Positions 35,271 to 42,383 of a stretch of 64,000 nt of DNA are shown here, in pieces. The stretch comes from Arcticibacterium luteifluviistationis (GTDB lineage Bacteria; Bacteroidota; Bacteroidia; Cytophagales; Spirosomataceae): assembly GCF_003258705.1 (NCBI RefSeq), contig NZ_CP029480.1, forward strand, positions 620,001 through 684,000, read 5' to 3'. The position numbers and the translations under genes are program-made. Numbering within the stretch: position 1 is the first letter of the stretch; the number at the start of each line of letters is the position of its first letter. The notes under the pieces are model-generated. The model saw only the letters and a list, made by a program, of their open reading frames with translations. It did not search any database and had not been told where the DNA came from.

Positions 35271-35872
35271 ACGCACAACAATTAGGCTCGAATGCAGCGA
35301 AGTAAGACTTCGGTTCATTCGAGCCTCTGTTGAGCTTAAGCCCCCAGATATTTGCTATGGGGATTCAATGGAACTCGTTTGTTACTTGTGTTTATAAGAA
35401 GGGGTTTCTGTAACTATAATTTCAATTTTGCTTCCTTGATTTCGCCTAAGTTTCCGACTACTCCAGCCTTTTAAATACCCATCTTTAGTAAAAATGTCAG
35501 CTATAGACATAGCTCTCCCAGCTCCTTTTTGGAGTATTTTTTTTGAGCCATCATTTTTACTGTCTACCATTTTGTTAAGTTTGGTTTTATACTTCTTGGT
35601 GGTTTGCTATACTTCAGATAGTCAATCACCCGACCCACCCTTGCCACCTAATAGCTTAGGGTAAGAACTCCCCCGCTTACAGGACGGGGACGCCCAGTCT
35701 TTCACCCTTTGGATTGTTCTTTTAAAGAACTAAATTCGTCATTCATGGCACACACAATGTATAAAAATAATAGCGGTATTATGGCTAAAACGAAAGTAAG
35801 TAAATGTAAATGAGGTCTGTGTTATACCGAAAATTAGTGCATATTAATCCGCTACTATTCTTATACTAGACC
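35271..35872 (+). repeat. type-L attC-like element after cassette 2
   Basis: This copy repeats the element at 33882 with over 90 percent visual identity for about 480 bases: right end ACGCACAAC, hairpin arms AGGCTCGAATG / CATTCGAGCCT (fully complementary here), GTTGAGC, the shared body, and GTTCTTTTAAAGAAC. The last 100 bases differ, but the end CGCTACTATTCTTATACTAG is again shared, and cassette 3 starts directly after at GTTGGCAGTA. Confidence 0.65.
35382..35570 (-). CDS. repeated small antisense frame, copy 2
   Basis: A 62-residue frame (MVDSKNDGSKKILQKGAGRA, then MSIADIFTKDG and SSRKLRRNQGSKIEIIVTE). It is the longest of three copies carried within type-L elements, antisense to the cassettes. 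Conservation of protein sequence between two copies over at least 50 residues may simply reflect recent duplication of the DNA. No family recognised. Confidence 0.4.
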   Translation of the reverse strand: MVDSKNDGSKKILQKGAGRAMSIADIFTKDGYLKGWSSRKLRRNQGSKIEIIVTETPSYKHK

Positions 35873-35898
35873 GTTGGCAGTAATTAATCGAAAACCCG

Positions 35899-36369
35899 AT
35901 GAAAATTAAACTTCTTTTTATTTTATTACTTTTTGCCATGATAAGTTGTGACGGAACTTTGGGTGGTTTTGAAAGTAGAAGTTTTAATACGCCAAAACAG
36001 AATATCAAAAGAGCTATAGATACATTGTTTGCTACAAATAATGAACTTAAAATTCCTGAAAAATGGAACGAGCATGATGATTGGGAGGATAGAGGTTTCG
36101 GATTTTTGGATACAAGAATTTTTTATTTTCAATCAGAACCTGAAGAAATGTATTACGTATCTTTTGTCGAGAATGGAAATGAAAAACAAGATGAAAATGG
36201 CCCTACTATATTGGCTATTCGTTCCATTTTCACTAAAAGACATAATAATTGGCTCAAGGAAGAGGATTTTGACGATATGGAAAAAGAAAGAATTGAAACT
36301 AGATTTGACACTGAAATCATTTCAAAACTGGAAAATTATAGCGGAGTTAAAGCAGTTAGAAAAAATTAA
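35899..36369 (+). CDS. unrecognised lipoprotein, cassette 3
   Basis: A 156-residue protein with a lipoprotein leader (LLFAMISCDG). The mature part is charged and acidic (WNEHDDWEDRGFGFLD) and has no recognised domain. It begins 26 bases after the left cassette end and stops one base before the right end TACTGCCAAC. In this cassette the end pairing extends to 16 bases with one G-T-type mismatch, the best in the array. Confidence 0.72.
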   Translation: MKIKLLFILLLFAMISCDGTLGGFESRSFNTPKQNIKRAIDTLFATNNELKIPEKWNEHDDWEDRGFGFLDTRIFYFQSEPEEMYYVSFVENGNEKQDENGPTILAIRSIFTKRHNNWLKEEDFDDMEKERIETRFDTEIISKLENYSGVKAVRKN

Positions 36370-36370
36370 C

Positions 36371-36572
36371 TACTGCCAACAATTAGGCTCGAATGCAGCG
36401 ATTAAGGCCCTTCGACTAAGCTCAGGACAGACTCTGGTTCATTTGAGCCTCAACACCGTGTATAATTCATTGTTAGTACTTGCCTACTTACTAAAATCCT
36501 AGCGGATTTTCTATTCGGTTTTTATTTACTAAATTAAGTGCTTGAAACACGCAACAAACCATATACAAACAC
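36371..36572 (+). repeat. short attC-like element after cassette 3
   Basis: It has the same AATTAGGCTCGAATG / CATTTGAGCCT hairpin, but the inner loop is replaced by a longer insert containing CCCTTCGACTAAGCTCAGGA, a REP-like sequence. The body is only about 190 bases, lacks the 500-base shared part, and has CAACACCGTG where GTTGAGC is expected. It appears truncated or rearranged. Confidence 0.55.
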
Positions 36573-36594
36573 GCTACCACACATAAAAAACGAA

Positions 36595-37380
36595 ATGAAT
36601 ATTAAATTTAGAACTATCCTTTCAGTATTATTTCTGATTAATACCCTTGCATACGGACAAGGAGTGAAATTTGAATTTATGACATTGAAAGAGTCCATAG
36701 ATAAGGCAAAAAAAGAGAATAAATTAGTATTTCTTCACAAAGGAGAGCATTGTGGTTATGGAGTGCGTTCAATAAAGACACTTGAAAATTCAAAGCAAGC
36801 AGGAGATTTTTTTAATAAGCACTTCATTAATGTCAGACCTAAGAATGAAACTGAAATAGATGCAATTTTTTCTAATAGTTATTCTCCAATTTATTTTTTT
36901 ATTTCACCCGATGAAGAAGTATTAATGATGATTGGCAGTGAAAAGAAACCTGAAAAACTAATAAAATTCGGAAAAAAGATTCTTGAAGGTAAAATTATTA
37001 AACCTAATTGGTTGGGATTATATACTGCAAGGATGTACCCTAAAAATAAAAAAACACTTAAAATGCTTAGTTATTCATTGCAAGCTCATTTGATATTAAA
37101 TCTTCCAGATAGTATTTACACGAACACAAGTTTTAATATAATGGACAAAATACAAGTGTCAAACATTGAAAATTGCAGGATACAATTATTGAAATCTTTA
37201 GATATAGGAGAATATTATTATAATCGTTTTTTGTTGGCGTTGATTTATAATAAATCAGGAGAAAAGAAAAAGTCAAAAGAATTAGCTAAGAACATAATGG
37301 GTAAATATCCACATAAAGACTATTTATTTTCGAGAACAATGACTGATGATTTTTTGATGGGAATAATTGAAAGAGAATAA
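36595..37380 (+). CDS. exported thioredoxin-like protein with degenerate active site, cassette 4
   Basis: A 261-residue protein with a signal peptide (MNIKFRTILSVLFLINTLAYG). The start at 36595 is chosen over an earlier in-frame TTG/ATG-like start (36538) because the signal peptide begins here and because the cassette itself begins only at 36573. Residues about 25-120 look like a thioredoxin-7/DUF255-like fold (MTLKESIDKAKKENKLVFLHK), but the usual CxxC is reduced to HCGYG with one Cys. The C-terminal half is helical and may carry TPR-like repeats. It is likely periplasmic; function unknown. The stop abuts the right cassette end. Confidence 0.72.
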   Translation: MNIKFRTILSVLFLINTLAYGQGVKFEFMTLKESIDKAKKENKLVFLHKGEHCGYGVRSIKTLENSKQAGDFFNKHFINVRPKNETEIDAIFSNSYSPIYFFISPDEEVLMMIGSEKKPEKLIKFGKKILEGKIIKPNWLGLYTARMYPKNKKTLKMLSYSLQAHLILNLPDSIYTNTSFNIMDKIQVSNIENCRIQLLKSLDIGEYYYNRFLLALIYNKSGEKKKSKELAKNIMGKYPHKDYLFSRTMTDDFLMGIIERE

Positions 37381-37810
37381 TTACGTGTGGTAACAATTAG
37401 GCTCGAATACAGCGATTAAGACCCTTCGACTAAGCTGAGGACAGGCTCTGGTTCATTTGAGCCTCTGTTGAGCTTAAGCCCACTTTTTTGGCCATCAAGA
37501 TGCTATGGGGATTGAATAAAATCTTACCCTCTATGTAATGATTAATTGTAGCGTTTGATACTACGTTTTTGATTTATTACCGGTATTTCAAACTCTTTTG
37601 GAAGCTTACAACTTGCTTATTGGACGGCGACGCCTAGTGTTTTAGCCCTTTGGATTGTTCTTTTTTAAGAACTAAATTTACCATTCAGGGCAAACAACAT
37701 CTATAAGTAATGCCTCTTTTTTTACTTGCTTGTTCTGTTCTTTACTCATTGTTTTTGTCTTTTAATTGAGTGTAGTGATTTATCAAGGCCCGCACTACAC
37801 ATAGCCAAAC
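37381..37810 (+). repeat. type-L-like element after cassette 4
   Basis: Right end TTACGTGTGGTAAC, then AATTAGGCTCGAATA and the REP-containing loop, CATTTGAGCCT, CT and GTTGAGC. The downstream part is only partly similar to the longer copies (GCTATGGGGATT, GGACGGCGACGCC, TTTGGATTGTTC and AGAACTAAATT). A stretch ACAACATCTATAAGTAAT at 37691-37710 recurs at the end of cassette 5. It ends AGCCAAAC before GTTATGCAC. Confidence 0.55.
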
Positions 37811-37826
37811 GTTATGCACAACTAAA

Positions 37827-38906
37827 ATGGAAACTCCTCCCTTCTTCCCATATGACCCAAACCAAAAGCCATTTGCTTTTTTAAATTACCCAATAGAATT
37901 AGTCGATTTCAACGACCACGATTTAGGTGATGGTTTTAGATTAAGACATGCCAACCTAAATGAAAAGACAATTATAAATTGGTATTTGCAAAACTATTTT
38001 AGTTCCTCTGATGCAGAATTATCTCACAATGCCCGAATAAAGAAAACTGGAAAAGACAGTCATACATATGAAAGAATAGAATTCGATAAAATCAATTATA
38101 CAGTAATTGAAATTGAATCAGCACAAAATGCTAATCACCCAATTGATTCAACTAGAATTCAACTAGCTGTCATGTTATTCAAAAGGCGGCTTTCAATTAT
38201 GTTCACTTTATATTGGGTTAAAAACACAACTGTGGCAAAAACAGATATGATGCAACCTTATTTGTTTTTGCCCTCTGATACAATGCAAGTTCAAAGAATA
38301 CTAAACATAGCAGAAGAATTACACTATGTATATAAATGTGAACCATTACAAATAGACAGCTCGCAAATGATTGAAATTCAGGGAATTAAAAACAAAATTT
38401 TCAACATATCAAAACTTGGCTTAGACCCAAAAGAATATACCTTTTTATCACATAGCTATAAAACATACATATATCTAAACGAAATCTCAATTTCATCCAG
38501 ATTCAGAATTCTTGCATTATTTTCTGTTTTAGAAGGTCTTCTAATAGATTCAAATAAAGATATTAGTAGAAAAGCTCAATTTATCAAAGATTCAATAGAC
38601 AACCTTTGTTCATCAGACACTAACCTAAAAAAAATAATTAAACTGGTCGGATTAAAAGGCCCTGACTCAAATACTTTGGGCACTTGGATTTTCAAAGCAT
38701 ATAAATACAGGAATTCTATCGCACATGGGTACGAAGCTGATTTTAATTCCGAACTCAAACTATTTAATAAACAATTCCAATTGATTCAACCAATGATAGA
38801 AGAAGTTCTTATAGCAACATGGAAAAATTTAATAGCCGACCCAAAATCTTTTTTAGAATGGAGAAACGAAATGAATGAAAAGCCAGCACACAACATCTAT
38901 AAGTAA
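37827..38906 (+). CDS. ApeA-like HEPN-domain protein, cassette 5
   Basis: A 359-residue cytoplasmic protein. The C-terminal 150 residues resemble the ApeA-type HEPN domain, with the RNase-like motif YRNSIAHG (R295-x4-H300) after FRILALFSVLEGLL. The N-terminal 200 residues are unrecognised. HEPN proteins of this kind are often RNases acting in defence or toxin systems. It starts 16 bases after the left cassette end. Its last codons coincide with the shared sequence ACAACATCTATAAG, so its C-terminus may have been replaced by recombination. Confidence 0.72.
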   Translation: METPPFFPYDPNQKPFAFLNYPIELVDFNDHDLGDGFRLRHANLNEKTIINWYLQNYFSSSDAELSHNARIKKTGKDSHTYERIEFDKINYTVIEIESAQNANHPIDSTRIQLAVMLFKRRLSIMFTLYWVKNTTVAKTDMMQPYLFLPSDTMQVQRILNIAEELHYVYKCEPLQIDSSQMIEIQGIKNKIFNISKLGLDPKEYTFLSHSYKTYIYLNEISISSRFRILALFSVLEGLLIDSNKDISRKAQFIKDSIDNLCSSDTNLKKIIKLVGLKGPDSNTLGTWIFKAYKYRNSIAHGYEADFNSELKLFNKQFQLIQPMIEEVLIATWKNLIADPKSFLEWRNEMNEKPAHNIYK

Positions 38907-39062
38907 TAGGCCAGATAGTGGTAAAATGAAACGATAAAACTATTAACTAACTTTCGGCTTGGTTGACAGCGAAATGCTTCTAAAGCCCGCCTGTTCATAG
39001 TCAAACTGTCGGCAAGCATTACTTTTTCACTAAAGCTAAACGAATCAAGAAATACCAATCTA

Positions 39063-41201
39063 ATGCGTGAACTTTTAATTTCAGTAATAATTGTATGCAG
39101 CTTAAGTAGCTACGCTCAGAATATTTTGATATCTGGGATGGATAACATGAAGTGGGAAAAGGTAATGCCCGGCGTTTGGAAAGCCAGTTTTGGAACATCA
39201 GGACTAGATCCATTGGCTTATACTAATCCGCCAAAGAAAGAGGCAATTACTGAACTTGGCGATGCACCTTTCCCGTTTGACGAAAAATCTACATTCTATC
39301 AGCTTACCCCTGAAAGAGCCATTATCCGAATGCCACTTAATCCTGCTGAAAGCATTTATGGATTGGGTTTAGAGTTTAAAGGCATTAACCGACGAGGAGA
39401 GGTTTATACGCTAAAAGTAGATCATTATGGTGGAGTTAAGGGCTATACTCATGCACCAGTTCCATTTTATGTTTCAAACAAAGGCTATGGTGTTTTAATT
39501 AATACTTCCAAGCGGGTAAAGATACATGTAGGCGTTGGTAATAGAAAGGATAGTAAAAGACCTGATCCAATAGATCGAACAACTGGTGAAAATTGGGATT
39601 CACAACCTCTTTCTGATGCCATTGAAGCAAGTATCCAAGGAGATGGATTAGAGGTGTATATTTTTACAGGAAATACAACACTCGAAGTAGTACAAAGATA
39701 CAATCTATATTGTGGTGGTGGAGTACTTCCTCCTAAATGGGGTTTGGGGTTCTGGCACAGGATGCACACCAAAAGTTCTTCTGACGATATTTTTAAAGAA
39801 ATTAGTGAATTCAAGAAATACAACTTCCCTATTGATGTTCTTGGATTGGAACCAGGTTGGCAGAGTTTTGCTTATCCTTGCTCTTATGATTGGGATTCCA
39901 CACGTTTTCCAAATCCAAAACAATTTGTTCAAACACTTAATGATGATGGAATAAAGGTTAATCTATGGGAAAACCCTTATGTAGCTCCAAGCTCAACCAT
40001 GTTTAAAGACATTAGCCCTTTTACTGGTAGTCATACCGTTTGGCTAGGCGAGGTTCCTGACTACACTATTCCAGAAGCACAAAAGGTGCTATTAAATCAT
40101 CATCAAAAAAATCATTTAGATATTGGTGTTAGCGGGTATAAATTTGATGAAGTAGATGGTTATGATAAATGGTTATGGCCAGACCATGCCACTTTTCCTT
40201 CTGGTAATGATGCTGTTGAAATTCGACAGCTATATGGTCAAATGATTCAAAAAATGTTCGGAGATCATTTAAAAAAGCAGAATAAGAGGACATATAGTTT
40301 AGTGAGAGCGAGTTACATTGGTGCAAGTAGTAGCCCTTTTGTAATTTATAGCGACCATTACGACCATAAAAACTATGTCACAGCTTTGGTAAATTCTTCC
40401 ATGTCAGGTCTTCTATGGACACCTGAAATTCGAAGTGCAAAATCTGCAGAAGAATGGGTCAGACGGTTTCAGACGGTATGTTTTTCTCCTTTAATGCAAC
40501 TTAATGCTTGGGCAAGTGGTACTAAACCATGGAGTTTTCCCGAAGTATCCGACATCATTAGAAATAACATCAAGCTTAGAATGGACCTTTTACCCTACTT
40601 ATACACGGCATTTTACGATTATGAGCAAAAAGGAATACCACCATTTAGAGCCATGGTTTTAGAGAGTGGTTTTAATGTAACAGGAACGTTGATAGATGGT
40701 AAGTTGGATGGAGAAACAAATCCTTATGAGGAACAAATAAGAATGGAAGTGACTGATCAGTATATGATGGGGCCATCTATTTTAGTTGCACCTATTTTTA
40801 CCGGAGAAACTGAACGTAAAGTCATTCTTCCTAAAGGCAATTGGTATGATTTTTACACTGGTGCACTTGTTGGAAATGGAGAAACTATAACTATAAAATC
40901 AAAGCTTGAACAGATTCCTCTCTTTGTGAAAAATGGTGGGATAATACCAATGCTATCATCAAAAGAAGTGACAGATTCGAATAAGCAATCTCTGGAAGTA
41001 AGACATTACGGAACAAAAGAAAACACATTCCAAGTATACAACGATGACGGCGAAACTTTTAACTACGAAAATGGAGACAATACGCTTTTAGAGTTGAAAG
41101 TAACTAAAGGAAAAGGTGGGGAACTAAGGGGAGAATCGAAATTTATCAATAACAAAAACTATTCTTATGGTAAAGTAAATTGGCTGTGGATGTCAAATTG
41201 A
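39063..41201 (+). CDS. GH31 family glycoside hydrolase (alpha-glucosidase/xylosidase type)
   Basis: A 712-residue exported enzyme (signal peptide ending SSYAQ). The N-terminal beta-sandwich is followed by the GH31 barrel: IDVLGLEPGWQSF, VNLWENPYVAP and the likely nucleophile Asp in GYKFDEVDGYD. A further catalytic-side stretch is YSLVRASYIGASS, and the C-terminal beta domains end with FQVYNDDGETFNYENGD. The canonical WxDMNE is altered to FDEVDG, so it belongs to a divergent subgroup and the substrate (alpha-glucoside, -xyloside, -galactoside or sulfoquinovoside) is open. It follows the array on the same strand but has no recognisable cassette ends. Confidence 0.88.
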   Translation: MRELLISVIIVCSLSSYAQNILISGMDNMKWEKVMPGVWKASFGTSGLDPLAYTNPPKKEAITELGDAPFPFDEKSTFYQLTPERAIIRMPLNPAESIYGLGLEFKGINRRGEVYTLKVDHYGGVKGYTHAPVPFYVSNKGYGVLINTSKRVKIHVGVGNRKDSKRPDPIDRTTGENWDSQPLSDAIEASIQGDGLEVYIFTGNTTLEVVQRYNLYCGGGVLPPKWGLGFWHRMHTKSSSDDIFKEISEFKKYNFPIDVLGLEPGWQSFAYPCSYDWDSTRFPNPKQFVQTLNDDGIKVNLWENPYVAPSSTMFKDISPFTGSHTVWLGEVPDYTIPEAQKVLLNHHQKNHLDIGVSGYKFDEVDGYDKWLWPDHATFPSGNDAVEIRQLYGQMIQKMFGDHLKKQNKRTYSLVRASYIGASSSPFVIYSDHYDHKNYVTALVNSSMSGLLWTPEIRSAKSAEEWVRRFQTVCFSPLMQLNAWASGTKPWSFPEVSDIIRNNIKLRMDLLPYLYTAFYDYEQKGIPPFRAMVLESGFNVTGTLIDGKLDGETNPYEEQIRMEVTDQYMMGPSILVAPIFTGETERKVILPKGNWYDFYTGALVGNGETITIKSKLEQIPLFVKNGGIIPMLSSKEVTDSNKQSLEVRHYGTKENTFQVYNDDGETFNYENGDNTLLELKVTKGKGGELRGESKFINNKNYSYGKVNWLWMSN

Positions 41202-41276
41202 ACGAATTTTAGAGATTAAAAACTAAACGGTTGCTAATACACGCCCGTAAGCTGTAAAGCCTACGGTACAAGCCAA

Positions 41277-41402
41277 TCACACCACCCAGCGTATGAGCTC
41301 GTACCTAGACTGAATCTCTGGTGCTATGCGATGATAATAATCCATCCTACTTTCAAATCCACGTAACCTTAGTTTTTCAAGCCTGATGCTTGTCTTTAAT
41401 TC
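41277..41402 (-). pseudogene. decayed gene fragment, copy A
   Basis: The minus strand reads ELKTSIRLEKLRLRGFESRM, then DYYHRI and ends YELIRWVV before a TGA at 41277. The same start of this frame (ELKTTITLEKLRLRGYESVL) appears at 43549-43622. Both look like fragments of one protein family, perhaps from a mobile element, but no motif was recognised. The rest of the interval 41202-41580 holds only the border element at 41425. Confidence 0.45.
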
Positions 41403-41424
41403 CTATAGCTAACATAAGGGCTTT

Positions 41425-41472
41425 GAGTGATATAAACGCACCCTTTGTTAACAAGGTAGATTTATACTAACC
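41425..41472 (+). repeat. 3' part of a type-B cassette-border element
   Basis: GAGTGATATAAACGCACC, the palindrome TTGTTAACAA and TTATACTAACC match the right half of the elements at 32961 and 59000 and end just before GTTGCCAGTAG (41473). The left half is missing. No inversely complementary right end was found downstream of the following genes. Confidence 0.6.
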
Positions 41473-41580
41473 GTTGCCAGTAGTTTTAGAAATTCCGTAA
41501 CTAAATTTAAAAATCTGTCATATTTCCAAAACTCTTCTCACTAAGTATGTAGAGAGTAATAATGAAAGACATAAAAACCA

Positions 41581-42072
41581 ATGACAGAAACATATGAACA
41601 GCTACTTGAGAATAATAAAGAAAAAATTTACAGAATTTGTAAAATCTACGCAGTTTCCCCTTTAGAACCTCAAGACCTTTTCCAAGAGGTAATCTTTGCA
41701 ATTTGGAAATCTCTTCCAACTTTTAAAGGCAATTCGAGTGTTGACACTTGGATTTACAGAATTACACTAAATGTGTGTCTTCGCTCAAAACAAAAATCAG
41801 AGAAAACTTATAACAAGACACTTCAATTAGAATCCATTCAATTCATTCCTATCGAAATTCCTATTGAGAATAATCAACAAGAAAAGTATAATGCTTTGAC
41901 TTTGTGCATATCAAAATTAAACAATGAAAATCAATCAATCATTATCCTTTATTTAGAAGAATTGAAGTATAAACAAATTGCTGAAATAACCGGATTAACA
42001 GAAAATCATATTGCAGTAAAAATGAAAAGAATTAAAAAAATCCTATTGGATTGTATAACTAATAAAATATAA
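41581..42072 (+). CDS. ECF-type sigma-70 family factor
   Basis: A 163-residue RNA polymerase sigma factor. Region 2 contains EPQDLFQEVIFAIWKSLPTFKG and TWIYRITLNVCLRSK. Region 4 has NENQSIIILYLEELKYKQIAEITGLTENHIAVKMKRIKK. It begins about 108 bases after a border element. A small acidic/basic protein gene follows after 4 bases and may encode its control partner. Confidence 0.9.
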   Translation: MTETYEQLLENNKEKIYRICKIYAVSPLEPQDLFQEVIFAIWKSLPTFKGNSSVDTWIYRITLNVCLRSKQKSEKTYNKTLQLESIQFIPIEIPIENNQQEKYNALTLCISKLNNENQSIIILYLEELKYKQIAEITGLTENHIAVKMKRIKKILLDCITNKI

Positions 42073-42076
42073 AATT

Positions 42077-42379
42077 ATGAGGAATAGTGAACAGCAAAAT
42101 ATTTGGCAAGACATAAAAAACACTTGGAATGAACAGCCTCAATCCGAAAAAATTAACATTCAAGTATCACAGCTCATAAATGAGTTTAAAAGTAAAGTAA
42201 GTCAATTCGAGAAAGATTCGATTAATTCAGACATAGCTGCGTTGAAATTAAACTGGGCTAAAACGAAAAGAAATAACATCAGCCAATTTGAAAAAGACTC
42301 CATAAAAAAGGACATCAATAGCATTTCAGAATTAATAAAAAAAGTAATTAATAAATTTAAGAGAGAAGAAGGAATCTAA
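42077..42379 (+). CDS. small protein encoded with the ECF sigma factor
   Basis: A 100-residue soluble protein. Its N-terminal half (QNIWQDIKNTWNEQPQSEKI) resembles the cytoplasmic anti-sigma-like domain commonly encoded after ECF factors in Bacteroidota, but there is no membrane segment. The motif SQFEKDSI occurs twice (around residues 37 and 74), each followed by an acidic DI(A/N) stretch, indicating an internal duplication. It may bind the sigma factor; this is inferred from position. Confidence 0.65.
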   Translation: MRNSEQQNIWQDIKNTWNEQPQSEKINIQVSQLINEFKSKVSQFEKDSINSDIAALKLNWAKTKRNNISQFEKDSIKKDINSISELIKKVINKFKREEGI

Positions 42380-42383
42380 TCAT

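Larger units (their letters stand above)
33109..38908 (+). mobile_element. integron-like array of five gene cassettes
   Basis: Five consecutive units, all on the plus strand, each have a short left end and an inversely complementary right end. Unit 1 is GTTGGCATT (33109) with AATGCCAAC (33882). Unit 2 is GTTGTGCGT (34471) with ACGCACAAC (35271). Unit 3 is GTTGGCAGTA (35873) with TACTGCCAAC (36371). Unit 4 is GCTACCACACATAA (36573) with TTACGTGTGGTAAC (37381), 12 of 14 bases. Unit 5 starts GTTATGCAC (37811) and has only a weak right end near 38886. Stop codons of units 1-4 lie 0-9 bases before the right end, and starts lie 16-42 bases after the left end. After units 1-4 comes the common hairpin AATTAGGCTCGAATG ... 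CATTTGAGCCT. This matches attC logic (R'' pairing with the cassette's own first bases). No integrase gene is in the window, and calling it an integron is an inference. Confidence 0.65.

Noticed and set aside
38886-38894. GCACACAAC as the right end of cassette 5
   Set aside because: Only 6 of 9 bases pair with GTTATGCAC and the common hairpin does not follow, so the right border of cassette 5 is left open.
33109-38908. CRISPR array or transposon explanation for the repeated spacers
   Set aside because: Repeats are hundreds of bases apart and enclose whole genes, no transposase lies within, and the ends differ per unit but are self-complementary, which fits neither a CRISPR array nor a standard insertion sequence.
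39063-41201. GH31 gene as a sixth cassette of the array
   Set aside because: No GTTG/CAAC complementary pair was found around it, and it is far larger than the other units.
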